Source of the DNA: Acidimicrobiia bacterium
GTDB taxonomy: Bacteria; Actinomycetota; Acidimicrobiia; IMCC26256; JAGNEX01
Length of the DNA: 64,000 nucleotides
Reading direction: 5' to 3'
Assembly: GCA_020637365.1 (NCBI GenBank)
Contig: JACJWE010000001.1
Span: 1,518,001-1,582,000, forward strand
Part shown: positions 10,124 through 19,387 of the stretch, piece by piece
Layout of the letters: each line of letters begins with the position of its first letter
Numbering within the stretch: the first letter of the stretch is position 1
Notes under the pieces: generated by a model
What the model was told of the DNA's origin: nothing
Databases searched by the model: none
Seen by the model: the letters and a program-made list of their open reading frames with translations, nothing else
Program-made: the position numbers and the translations under genes

Positions 10124-10270
10124 CGTTCCTCCAAGCTGCCCAACGTTGTTGCGGGGATGGTAGTGAAACGAGCTACGAAGAGCGAAAGGCAACCACGGTG
10201 TCCGGCGGCGGCGAAAAGCTAATCTCGCCACCGTCCTATGAATGTTCGACCACCCGTTTTGGAGGCATCC

Positions 10271-11083
10271 ATGTTGACCGCGACCGACGCAGACCTCACC
10301 GCTGGGCTTTCGACACACATGCTCAGCTCGGATGTGGCCTTCGCCGTCGCAACCGCCCGACGCGCCGGGGACCTCACTCTCGAAGCGTTCCGGTCGCGAT
10401 CCTTTGCCACACGCACCAAAACCGACGGATCTCCGGTCACCGAAGCCGACACGGCGGCCGAAGGTCTCATACGAACCGAGATCGGGGCGACCTACCCCTC
10501 TGACGCGATCGTGGGTGAGGAAGAGGGCTCCACCGAGGGCTCTTCAGATCGGTGCTGGATCCTCGACCCGATCGATGGAACGAGAGCCTTTGCCCGGGGT
10601 GTTCCAACGTTCGCGACGCTCTTAGCCCTCCAGGTCGGCGATGCATTGTCGGTGGGCGTGATCTACTTACCAGCGTTGGGCGAACTACTCGTCGCTGCGG
10701 TAGGCGGTGGCACGTGGCTCAACGGTGCACCGTGTACGGTCGCTTCTGGGGACCATCTCACCGAGTACGTCGCGTCGACGAGCGGTTTTGACTACTGGAT
10801 GCCTGAGGGGATCGCGCTGCTGCGATCCCGGGGTTTGGCGATGCGTACTTGGGGTGATGCATGGGGGCACGCTCTGGTGGCCTCTGGGCGGGTCGACATG
10901 ATGATCGACCCGATCGCCTGGGAATGGGACCTCGCAGCACCTGCGGTCATCACCCGCGAAGCGGGCGGAGTGTTCTATGGCCTCGACGGAACCGGCAGTC
11001 ACACGACCGGCGGCGCCGTGTCCGCCACCCCGCACCTGGCCCAAGACGCCCTCGATGTACTTCAGGCAGCGGCGCCCATCTAG
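10271..11083 (+). CDS. Inositol monophosphatase family phosphatase (HisN-like)
   Basis: Magnesium-dependent sugar or histidinol phosphatase of the IMPase fold. Signatures in order: KTDGSPVTEADTAAE, GEEEGS, WILDPIDGTRAFARGVPTF and WEWDLAAPAVITREAGG. The WILDPIDGTRAF form resembles actinobacterial HisN, so histidinol-phosphatase is a good candidate, but the family is promiscuous. ATG 10271 has GGAGG six bases upstream. The upstream in-frame ATG at 10238 lacks one. Confidence 0.87.
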   Translation: MLTATDADLTAGLSTHMLSSDVAFAVATARRAGDLTLEAFRSRSFATRTKTDGSPVTEADTAAEGLIRTEIGATYPSDAIVGEEEGSTEGSSDRCWILDPIDGTRAFARGVPTFATLLALQVGDALSVGVIYLPALGELLVAAVGGGTWLNGAPCTVASGDHLTEYVASTSGFDYWMPEGIALLRSRGLAMRTWGDAWGHALVASGRVDMMIDPIAWEWDLAAPAVITREAGGVFYGLDGTGSHTTGGAVSATPHLAQDALDVLQAAAPI

Positions 11084-11106
11084 ACACCCCAGGGGGTCTC
11101 TAGATG
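11077..11106. terminator. Bidirectional hairpin at the end of the phosphatase gene
   Basis: CATCTAGA and TCTAGATG face each other around CACCCC/GGGGT, forming a nearly perfect stem of about 14 pairs with a very short loop. It overlaps the last codons of the phosphatase gene and lies between two convergent genes, as expected for a shared terminator. Confidence 0.6.
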
Positions 11107-11198
11107 CCGGTGAGGTCCTCCGGGGCATGCAGCCGCCCCGTGGCGCTCTGAATGCCCTCTCGGTATCTGGGCTGTCGGTGCTGCGCGGGACGTCCGGG

Positions 11199-14100
11199 TT
11201 ACGGGGCGGTCGTGGCGCCGTTCGAGGCATCACCACCGGTCGGAGTCCCACGGTTGGAGTCCCAGCGGTCGGCGTACCGCCGGTCACCGAGCCATCCGTC
11301 GTCGACCCGCCCGTCGTCGAGCCATCCGTCGTCGAGCCATCCGTCGTCGAGCCGTCTGTCGTCAACCCGTCTGCGGTCGAGCCATCCGTCGTCGAGCGTC
11401 TGCGGTCGAGCCATCGGTAAGAGCGCCGTCGGTCGCGCTGCCCGTCGTAGCACCGCCGGTCAACGAACCCAACGTGGTTACGCCATCGGTTGCAGTTGCA
11501 CCGGCGGTCGTCGAACCATCCAGACCATTCGTCGTCACCTCGCCAGTCGTCAGACCATTCGTCGTCACCCCGCCGGTCGTCAGACCATTCGTCGTCACCC
11601 CGCCGGTCGTCAGACCATTCGTCGTCACCCCGCCAGTCGTCAGACCATTCGTCGTGAGACCGCCGGTGACGCCGGAGCCGGGGAGGCCCCCAGCAGGCAG
11701 GCCCGTGGTGTTGTCGGCCTGAGCGTTTGGTGAGGGCACCGATGCTGCCGGGGTGGGCAGATCGACTCGCGCAATCGCGAAGTTGTAGGGGTTGACGACC
11801 GTATCCGACGGGCGCCGCTCGACGGTCCATTCCATCTCGACAGCGTTGGTGATCTGCACAAACGGCTCGGCCCCGTCCGCCGCAGCGCGCTGAGCATCTG
11901 TCCGCCACTGCAACACATTTTTGGCTTGAGGAGCGGTCAACACGATGTCGTCAAAGGTCCGGCCGATGACATACAGCCGTTTGTTCTCTCCGGCCCACGC
12001 ATTGGCTAACGCTGTCCAGTTGTCCTCGGTGAGTTCGGGCGAAACCGATGAAACAGGAACGCCACAGAAACCCCGCAGCGACGGAATCAGGTCGTGGTGC
12101 ACACCTGGTCCGAGGATCTCTGGTGTATCCCGAACGATCGCGACCGCTCCCCCGTCCACCGCATCACAGACAAGATGCATCTCCTGGAGGCCTCGCGAAT
12201 CCTCTCGAGCCTCCCAAACCGGCACCAGATACCAGGCGGGCACGATGATCGCGATCACTGCACCCAGGTATCCCACATAGGACAAGGCACGTGGCCATTG
12301 ACCTTCTGGTCCCCGGCGTACGAGGCGTTCTATGAACCAAAATGCGAACACCAAAAATCCGGGTATGACAAGCGGCATGAATTGGCGCATCACCCAGGGC
12401 TGATCGGGCCAACCGTTGGCTCGCGACAGGCTCAACACCGCGATTGGAATGAAGAACAGCACGAGCGGGAGCGTCGAACGCGCCCGTCCCTTCACCGTGT
12501 CGCGTACAGCGAACGCCAGACCGAGGGCGCCCAGCACCAGCGTTGTTTCGACGATGTACCAACCGACCCAGCGCAGCCCGTAGGACCGGTAGCGTGCAGT
12601 GCCATCGACCTCAACCGGCTGACCCGTCGTCTGGTCGACGCAGATGCCCGTATCGATCTGGTAGCTGTATCCGTTGTCGTTGCATTGCAACCGTTCGATA
12701 TAGGCCTCGTCGGTGCCATGGGTGTCTGCCAACGTCGGCCAGACGGTGTAACCGAGCACCAACGTCACCAGCACGAGCGCGAAGGCAAACCACGACAGGC
12801 GATCCTTGGCGCTCGGAGACATGCGGCTCCGCGACGCAACAGCACGCCACGCCACGCGAACGAGCAGCGCGCCGCTCGCCCCGAGCAACCCGACGACGAA
12901 CAGCATCACGATTCGATCTGAGTGCTCTGAGAGGTAGCTCGACGAGACGATGATGCCGTCGAGGAACCAACCCGCCACCACGGAAACGGCGACACCACCA
13001 AGGAACTGCGGCAGTCCGCGAGCGACCGCCTGTTGCTCGGCGGTCGGCTGGAGCGGACGGCTCGCATCGATGATCTGGACTTGAGCCTTATCGGAACTGC
13101 GGGCCCACTCAAAGGCGGCATACAGAGCCACCGGGGCGAGCACCATAAGCCCATCCACACCGGTCATAGCCACCGCGCCGACGCATAAACCCGCGACGAT
13201 CCAGCGAGATGGCCGGATCGGAATCCACAGCTTCGACCGGTGTTCACCGTACGCGGCTGGGTCGAGAACGGCGATCGAGGCAAAGGCGCGCGCGTCGACG
13301 ATGAGCCACAGCCCGGCCATCATGAACACGAATGCAGGCATCTCGTGGTAGACGTCGCGGCTCATGACCATAAAGATCATGTTCACCGCGAGCGCCGCTG
13401 TCGCTGCAGCGGCGTACCAGGCGCGCATCAGCCGGCTCGCCAAGGCGTAGAACGCCAACAGGCCGATCGCGGCTAAGAACGGCGCGGTCCACAGCACGAA
13501 GAAGTCGTCCGCGACGAACGGGACGAGATCGTTCATCCATCCGCCGACCGCCAGATAGACCGGCATGACGTGAGCGAAATCGACCGTGATCGTGCCGTCG
13601 TCGTCGACGACATGTTCAAAGGCGTAACTGGACGCACCAGCCACACTGGCGAACGGCCCCGGATTATTTGCCTCATGGATACTGGGATGATCGACGAGCC
13701 ACCGCCCCGCCGCCAGCGTGGCACCGGGTTGGCGGTCGTTGATGACATGTTCTGAGACATAGGTTGCGTTGAACAACACGACGACCGTCGTAAACAAGAT
13801 GACAGCGATCGTCGCGGGATGAATCGGCCCAAGGGCGCCTGGGAGTTCGAGCGGACGCCAAAAGCGCATGATGCCAACGGTCATCATCAAGGCGAGCGGT
13901 AGCACGGTGTAGCTGCGGAACTGGTCGATCGCCAACATGGCAACGCCCATAATCGCCAAGCTGATGAGCCAGGCGATGATGACGGTCAGACCGGTACGGA
14001 ACCAGTCGGTCGGGCCGGGCTCGGTCAGTCGACTGGGGATAAGCCCCTCGTCCTTGGTGCTCGCGGCGCCTTCGGGGGCTGCTTTCACCAGAACCTGGGT

Positions 14101-14712
14101 TCCCCCTGGGGAAGCATCGGGGTTCTCGGTCCACCAGGCCGCAGCGCCACCTTGGCGTCCCGGAACGGAGAACGGTTCACTCGGCGTCTTGCCGACGGTC
14201 GGCCATCGTTTTGCGCTTTGACGCTTGGGGATATCGGGCCATTCGGCTCGTCGGGCACGAGCGGACCTCGTGGGCCGGTCCGACCTCAACGACCCAGAAC
14301 CGGTTGCCGCGCCTGCAGGGCGCCCGGGCCATTTGGCCGATGAGCCGGCGGTTTCGCCGACATCGATGACATCGCCAAACCGCCCATCCGGGCCCGACAG
14401 ATCGATCGACTCGAGAGGTTGTTCCCCATCTGGTTTGGGCACGTTGTGATGCACACCGCCGAGCAGATCTTCGTCGCTTGCGAGTTGATCTGCACCGACG
14501 ATCGGACGGCTGATCCCGGCGGCGAGCCCTGCAGCCGAGGCTGCGGCGACACCAGCACCGCTCTCGCGCCGGGGAATCTGGCCCGCACGGTCATCAGCCC
14601 GATCGTCACGTGTCGCTGGTCGTTGATCGGTGGAACGCCGCGGTCCTGGTTGGTCGTCGGCAGCGCGCTGCGCTTGGCGCGCCCGACCACGTCCGCCGCT
14701 CGGCGGCCACAT
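11199..14712 (-). CDS. Polytopic membrane glycosyltransferase-like domain with Thr/Gly repeat tail
   Basis: Probable C-terminal part of the locus starting at 17701. A cytosolic acidic/basic stretch (about 14700-14030) precedes roughly eleven membrane helices, for example VIIAWLISLAIMGVAMLAI, TIAVILFTTVVVLF, FLAAIGLLAFYALASRLM and FLVFAFWFIERLV. The helix pattern, extracytoplasmic loops and C-terminal soluble domain resemble GT-C lipid-linked sugar transferases of the ArnT/PMT/GT39 type. I could not identify the catalytic acidic pair with confidence. The protein ends in Thr/Gly/Asn repeats (TTNGLTTGGV). Inside the repeats the frame shifts near 11400 and again near 11245; following the repeat register gives an end at 11199 (GGDASNGATTAP). 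Confidence 0.6.
11521..11670 (-). repeat. 30-bp tandem repeat, five units
   Basis: Five consecutive 30-base units starting at 11521, 11551, 11581, 11611 and 11641; units 2 and 3 are identical, the others differ by one or a few bases. On the minus strand each codes ten residues, TTNGLTTGGV. The length is a multiple of three, so copy number can change without breaking the frame. This is typical of a surface-exposed linker. Confidence 0.9.
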
Positions 14713-17701
14713 ACCGATCGCCGATCAGCGTCGTCTGCCCCGTCGCCCAGCACTTCGTCACCGGCTTGAGGGACATCGCTGTCATCGCCTTCGAGCACGG
14801 CGGTGTGACCCGTATCAGCATCGGCCACAGCGATCTCGACAGCCTCGCCATCGGCGTCATCGACGATGGCTGCGATCTCGTCGAGAAAGTCAGCATCGTC
14901 GAGTAGATCCGGAACCCCAGAGGGCGACTCCGAGGTTGCAGCGACGGATCCCTCGTTGGCCCGAACGGCGTCGATATCCGCGTCGGTGGCTGCGGCGTCG
15001 GTCGCTGCAACGTCGCCCGAGGCAGCGTCGATCGAGGCGCCGTCGATGGATGCGCCCTCGGCCGGCGCGGCGCCAGCCAGCGCATCCTCGGCCGGGGTGT
15101 GTTGTCGTCCAGTTTGGCTGTCGTCCCCTCGGCGACGCCAGCATCGTCCGCTCGCAGCGATCTGTCCGCCGACCCGGCGTCGCTAGAGGCGTGAGAGTCC
15201 GTTTCGTATGGACCTGCATCTGATCTGGCCTGGACGGGCGATTCATCAGCCAGGGTGGTTGGCGCTTTGCGTCGCCCCCGCAAACGACCGAACAGACCGC
15301 GTCCTTGGGAAGCAGCGCCTGGCCGACCCGCATCGGCGGGCCCTGCCGCAAAGGGTTCAACCCGAGCCGAACGCTCAAATGCGCCGCTGTCGTCGTGGCC
15401 ATCGAACAACGAATCGAGAGCGTCGGGCGTCATCGGCGTCTCACCGGTGTCGTCCCAGTCGGCTTGTCCCCACCCGGGATCATCAACGATCGAAAACAAT
15501 TCGTCGTCGGTGATCAACAGAGCGTCGAGCGCACCGTCGTCGGTGTCATCGCCCGCGTGATCACGTTTGGATTCACCCCGACTGGGCTTGCGGTCACCGG
15601 ATCCGCGCTCGCTCGCATCGGCGGCTTCGTCGAGGCCGCGAGGCTCAGGAGCGCTGCGTTCGCCCGCTGGAGGGCCCGTGGTAGGCGCCGCAAGCTCAGA
15701 CACGTCGCCAGCTTCCACAACGTGGCTGTCGTCTTGCTCTGCGTCGTCGAGGGCAACGATGTCGGCATCTTCAACATCGTCGTCGCTGTGCAGGTCGAAG
15801 TGTTCTTCGAGCCGCGCTTCGTCAGATGCTGAGAAGGGTTCTGCGTCGACATGGTCGGCGTCGAGATGGTCGGGATCGTCACCGGCGCCGAAGTCGCGAA
15901 CCTCGTGTTCGCCGTCATCAGAACCCGACAGCGGACCTTCGGCGATGAACTCAGCGTCGAGGTGCGACGACTCGAGAATTTCAGCCTCCAACACCTCGGA
16001 GTCGTCAATCTCATCTGCCGCAAAGCCCCATCCGCGAGACGAGCCAGCCGCATCCGACGGTTCTGCAGCGTCGGAGCGTCCCCGACCGAACCGGAACCCC
16101 CGTTTGGAGCGGCGCTTGGATTGCCGTGAGCTCCGGGATTCCCCGCCAGCGGATGCATCGTTGTCATCCATCGCGGTCGAGTCGAGATCGGAACCGTCGA
16201 CACGGTCATCTTCGTCGCTCGCTTGGCCTTCATCGAGTTGAAGGGGATCGCCTGAAACCCCCACGTCGCTGCCCGCGCCAGGAGCGATGTCTATCTCTGC
16301 GGACAGATCGGCCATATCTGAAAAGTCAGAGAGACCATCGGATCCAGAACGCCCGGTCCAAAAACCATCCCCAGTGTGAGCTCGTTCATCTGACGCCTTG
16401 GCGTCCTCAGGGGTCCGAGCACCTGTCGAATCCGTCGGTCCGAAGCCGAGGAGATCGTCGAATCCCCCCGGGCGACCGCGACGGGCAGCTTCGGCGAGGT
16501 CATCGTCGCCCTGGTTGCGAGCAGCGTCGGCAGCGGCGATGCGGTCGCGCGCCCGACGAGACCACTGCTCGACCTCGGAGTCACCTCGACGGGCGTCGTC
16601 CGCGTCGAAACCGCTGTCTAACAAGTCAGCATCGTCGACACCGACGGGTTCGGCCACCGAATCGTCGTGCCCTGCCCAGCTGTCAGGGTCTGAGTCGTCG
16701 GAGGATCGAGCATCTGGGTCACGTGCTCCGCGCTCGACGTCGTCGTCGGTATCGGAGTGTCGTGCGTTGCCGCCGGGCCGGTCGTCATCGCCGCGGCGTC
16801 GGCGTCGGAACAGCCCGCCAGAGCGTTTGCGTTGAGCGCGCGGGGCAGGGTCGTCGTCTGTCAGAAAACCCAAGTCGTCGCTGTAGGTATCGTCCACCTC
16901 TGAGAGTGCATCCCGGCCGACGACCGTCGCCTCCCAAACCTCTGATCGTGGAGCGGTCCACTCGCGGTCGCCGTCATCGTCAGACCACGAGCTCTCAACC
17001 CAGCTCTGACCCCAAGAGTCCTCACTATCGTCGGTCGAGCGAGTCGGTTCTTGTCCGCCGCGCTCTTGGCGCGAACGACTCCGACGGCGTCGGCGATCGG
17101 GACGTTGGCCAACGGCTTCATCGGAGCTTTCGAACTCGCCATAGGAGTCGCCGCGGGTGGACGCATCGGCAGACTGGGCACCAGCGCCACCCCGGGTGAA
17201 AGAACCATCGGAATCGACGTCGTCGGAAACCGATTCGTCGCGGGTGCCTCGAGCGCTCCGACCGGTTCCGGCCCGGCGAGACCGTCTCGACCCGGTACCG
17301 GCACCACCACCGCGCCGCGAAGCCTCGGATCGTCGACCCGAGTCGGTATCAGCGCTGTACGCATCGCCGTCGAGCAGGTGATCGCCGCTGGTATCGGCCC
17401 AAAGGTCCTCTTGGGACTCCTCGGAAACACCCGACGGCTCCTCGAAGACCACATCATCTGAAGGCCTCGGCGATCGACCAGAGATCCGGACACTCGACGG
17501 TCCGACCGACGGCTCGTCTACCGGACCCAAGACATTCATCGCCGAACTCGGTTCGGCAACCGTGTCGCGGTCGTCGCCCTGCCGATCGGATCGACGTGCA
17601 TCGCCTCGCAAAATCCGTTGGGAGCGTGAGCGTCGCCGCCTCTCGGCGCGCGACAGAGGACGTTCCCTATCGTCGGACTCAAACGAGTCGCGCTTGCTCA
17701 T
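14606..17701 (-). CDS. Giant acidic disordered N-terminal region, probably fused to the membrane domain downstream
   Basis: Starts at ATG 17701 after GGAGG. The first 40 residues are basic (SRAERRRRSRSQRILRG). About 850 residues rich in Asp, Ser, Glu and Gly follow, with Arg-rich islands such as RRRRRGDDDRPGG, and no hydrophobic segment or known domain. At about 15095 the ORF frame stops making sense (it becomes Pro/Arg/Ser-rich) while the -1 or +1 frame continues the Ala/Asp/Glu pattern (EIAAIVDDADGEAVEIAVAD). A second shift near 14700 leads into the ORF with membrane helices. I therefore read one gene of about 2,100 residues. Two separate genes remain possible. Confidence 0.6.
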   Translation of the reverse strand: MSKRDSFESDDRERPLSRAERRRRSRSQRILRGDARRSDRQGDDRDTVAEPSSAMNVLGPVDEPSVGPSSVRISGRSPRPSDDVVFEEPSGVSEESQEDLWADTSGDHLLDGDAYSADTDSGRRSEASRRGGGAGTGSRRSRRAGTGRSARGTRDESVSDDVDSDGSFTRGGAGAQSADASTRGDSYGEFESSDEAVGQRPDRRRRRSRSRQERGGQEPTRSTDDSEDSWGQSWVESSWSDDDGDREWTAPRSEVWEATVVGRDALSEVDDTYSDDLGFLTDDDPAPRAQRKRSGGLFRRRRRGDDDRPGGNARHSDTDDDVERGARDPDARSSDDSDPDSWAGHDDSVAEPVGVDDADLLDSGFDADDARRGDSEVEQWSRRARDRIAAADAARNQGDDDLAEAARRGRPGGFDDLLGFGPTDSTGARTPEDAKASDERAHTGDGFWTGRSGSDGLSDFSDMADLSAEIDIAPGAGSDVGVSGDPLQLDEGQASDEDDRVDGSDLDSTAMDDNDASAGGESRSSRQSKRRSKRGFRFGRGRSDAAEPSDAAGSSRGWGFAADEIDDSEVLEAEILESSHLDAEFIAEGPLSGSDDGEHEVRDFGAGDDPDHLDADHVDAEPFSASDEARLEEHFDLHSDDDVEDADIVALDDAEQDDSHVVEAGDVSELAAPTTGPPAGERSAPEPRGLDEAADASERGSGDRKPSRGESKRDHAGDDTDDGALDALLITDDELFSIVDDPGWGQADWDDTGETPMTPDALDSLFDGHDDSGAFERSARVEPFAAGPADAGRPGAASQGRGLFGRLRGRRKAPTTLADESPVQARSDAGPYETDSHASSDAGSADRSLRADDAGVAEGTTAKLDDNTPRPRMRWLAPRRPRAHPSTAPRSTLPRATLQRPTPQPPTRISTPFGPTRDPSLQPRSRPLGFRIYSTMLTFSTRSQPSSMTPMARLSRSLWPMLIRVTPPCSKAMTAMSLKPVTKCWATGQTTLIGDRYVAAERRTWSGAPSAARCRRPTRTAAFHRSTTSDT

Positions 17702-17713
17702 ATGGTCCTCCCG

Positions 17714-17732
17714 TGACCGTCGGTGACGGTCA
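17714..17732. promoter_or_regulatory. Perfect 8-bp inverted repeat upstream of the giant gene
   Basis: TGACCGTC-GGT-GACGGTCA, between the zinc-ribbon gene and the ATG at 17701, immediately upstream of the ribosome binding site. It could be an operator or a weak attenuating hairpin. No regulator is identifiable nearby. Confidence 0.4.
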
Positions 17733-17776
17733 TGCCTGCTGTAACACCATGGCGTGAAAGTCGACGACCCGCCACT

Positions 17777-18220
17777 TCAGTTCGAACTCGATGCTAAATA
17801 CACCGCCGTCACCGCGAGCACGAAGACGAACAACGTCATCACCAGCATGTACGTCCCAGCCCGAGACGTGTGAACCCGCGGCGGTGGCGTCTCCGCATCC
17901 GAACGTGGGGAACGCTGCCTTCTTTGACCGACGTATGCTAGGCGCCCGTCGTCGTGAGCAACAGACTCGCTCGGTTCCGCATCGGGCGATGGTCGAGCCG
18001 AGGCCCTCGACGGGTCCTCTTGGGTGCTGGAACGGTCCGGTCGGGAAATCGTTGAGGTTTCCCCGACCATATTGACCCACGTCATATCGTCCCTCGCAAG
18101 GCTGGACAACGTGACATCGGTTGCCGAGAGCACGTCTCCGTCCATGCGGCTGCCACATCGCCGACAGAACGTCCGCTCATCGAGGTGTTCTAAACCGCAT
18201 TTCTCACAGACCTGCACCAT
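17777..18220 (-). CDS. Zinc-ribbon protein with a C-terminal membrane anchor
   Basis: Small protein of about 147 residues. The N-terminus is a four-Cys zinc ribbon (CEKCG at 5-9, CRRCG at 19-23). A polar disordered middle follows, then one hydrophobic helix at the C-terminus (TYMLVMTLFVFVLAVTAVYL). The ribbon would face the cytosol. Function unknown. It lies directly upstream of the giant membrane protein gene on the same strand, which may mean a shared envelope role; that is inference. Confidence 0.75.
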   Translation of the reverse strand: MVQVCEKCGLEHLDERTFCRRCGSRMDGDVLSATDVTLSSLARDDMTWVNMVGETSTISRPDRSSTQEDPSRASARPSPDAEPSESVAHDDGRLAYVGQRRQRSPRSDAETPPPRVHTSRAGTYMLVMTLFVFVLAVTAVYLASSSN

Positions 18221-18280
18221 GAACCGTCATCGTCCCACGGCGAAGCTCCGAACCGCTGCCCAGGGCATCGATTACGAAGG

Positions 18281-19387
18281 TTAAAAGTCCTCGTCGAAGC
18301 TGACGGCTCCCGAAATACCGACCTGGTAGGCCGACACACGCCGTTCGAAGAAGTTCGAGAGCTCCGGAACATCTTGGAGAGCGAGAAAGTCAAATGGGTT
18401 CCTCGAACCAAAATGCGCAGGCAGTTGCAGCGATATCAGCCGCTGATCCGCAACGTATTCGAGGTATTGACGCATATCGTTGAGCGACATACCGGGAACG
18501 CCTTGACCGAGCAGGTCCTCGGCGAACATCAGCTCGCATTCCACCGCCTCGGTCAACATCGAAACGACATCGTGACGCATGCGATCGTCGAACAGTGACG
18601 GGTCCTCACGGCGAACGGTCTCGACCACTTCAAGAGCGAAGTTCATGTGAGCCGACTCGTCGCGAAACACCCAATTGGTGCCGCTGGCAAGCCCGTTCAA
18701 CAAGCCCTTTGAACGCAAGAAGTAGACGTACGCGAATGCCCCGAAGAAGAACAATCCCTCGATGCAGGTAGCGAAGCAGATCAGGTTCATCAAGAAGCGA
18801 CGGCGGTCCTCTGACGTAGTCAGCGGCTCATCACCGATCGAGTTCATCCACTTAAAGCAGAACTCGGCCTTGCGCTTGATCGACGGGATGTTCTCGATCG
18901 CGGCAAAGGCTTCTTCGCGCTGCTCGTCATTGGCCAGATAGGTATCCAACAGCGTGAGATAGAACTGGACGTGTAACGCCTCTTCAAAGAGTTGGCGCGA
19001 CAGATACAAGCGGGCTTCGGGTGCGTTGATGTGACGGTAGAGGTTGAGGACCAGGTTGTTGGCAACGATCGAATCGCCGGTTGCGAAGAACGCGACCAGC
19101 CGATTGATCAGGTGCCGTTCCGCGGCCGACATCTTGTTCAGGTCGATCCGGTCGTCAGAGAAATCGACCTCATCGACGGTCCAGGTGTTCTTGATCGCGG
19201 TGAGGTACATCTCATAAAAGACCGGGTAACGCATCGGCCGAAGCGTCAGATCAAGTCCGGGGTCCAAAATGGAACGTCGGGCCTCCAGAGGAGCGTTTGT
19301 CGTGGTAAACGCCACCTCTGGAGGTGCCGACACAGCGCCAGGAGCGGATGGCGCAAACCATTGAGCTTGTGCAGAGTTGGTTTCCAT
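18281..19387 (-). CDS. nrdB: Ribonucleoside-diphosphate reductase, beta subunit (class Ia)
   Basis: Radical-generating small subunit for dNTP synthesis. The iron site and radical Tyr are visible in QLFEEALHVQFYLTLL, with Glu136, His139 and Tyr143 spaced as in class Ia (E-x2-H-x3-Y). Other helices: LYRHINAPEARLYLSRQ, IEGLFFFGAFAYVYFL and DESAHMNFALEVVE. About 368 residues. Its ATG shares one base with the nrdA stop (TGATG), so the two are translationally coupled. Confidence 0.97.
   Translation of the reverse strand: METNSAQAQWFAPSAPGAVSAPPEVAFTTTNAPLEARRSILDPGLDLTLRPMRYPVFYEMYLTAIKNTWTVDEVDFSDDRIDLNKMSAAERHLINRLVAFFATGDSIVANNLVLNLYRHINAPEARLYLSRQLFEEALHVQFYLTLLDTYLANDEQREEAFAAIENIPSIKRKAEFCFKWMNSIGDEPLTTSEDRRRFLMNLICFATCIEGLFFFGAFAYVYFLRSKGLLNGLASGTNWVFRDESAHMNFALEVVETVRREDPSLFDDRMRHDVVSMLTEAVECELMFAEDLLGQGVPGMSLNDMRQYLEYVADQRLISLQLPAHFGSRNPFDFLALQDVPELSNFFERRVSAYQVGISGAVSFDEDF

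Noticed and set aside
11362..14134. Long plus-strand and alternative minus ORFs across the membrane glycosyltransferase
   Set aside because: High-GC shadows with Arg/Pro-rich content; the minus frame with membrane helices is convincing.
15208..17199. Plus-strand ORFs up to 357 residues opposite the acidic region
   Set aside because: Mirror reading of Asp/Ser codons giving Arg/His/Ser-rich nonsense; no ribosome site or motif.
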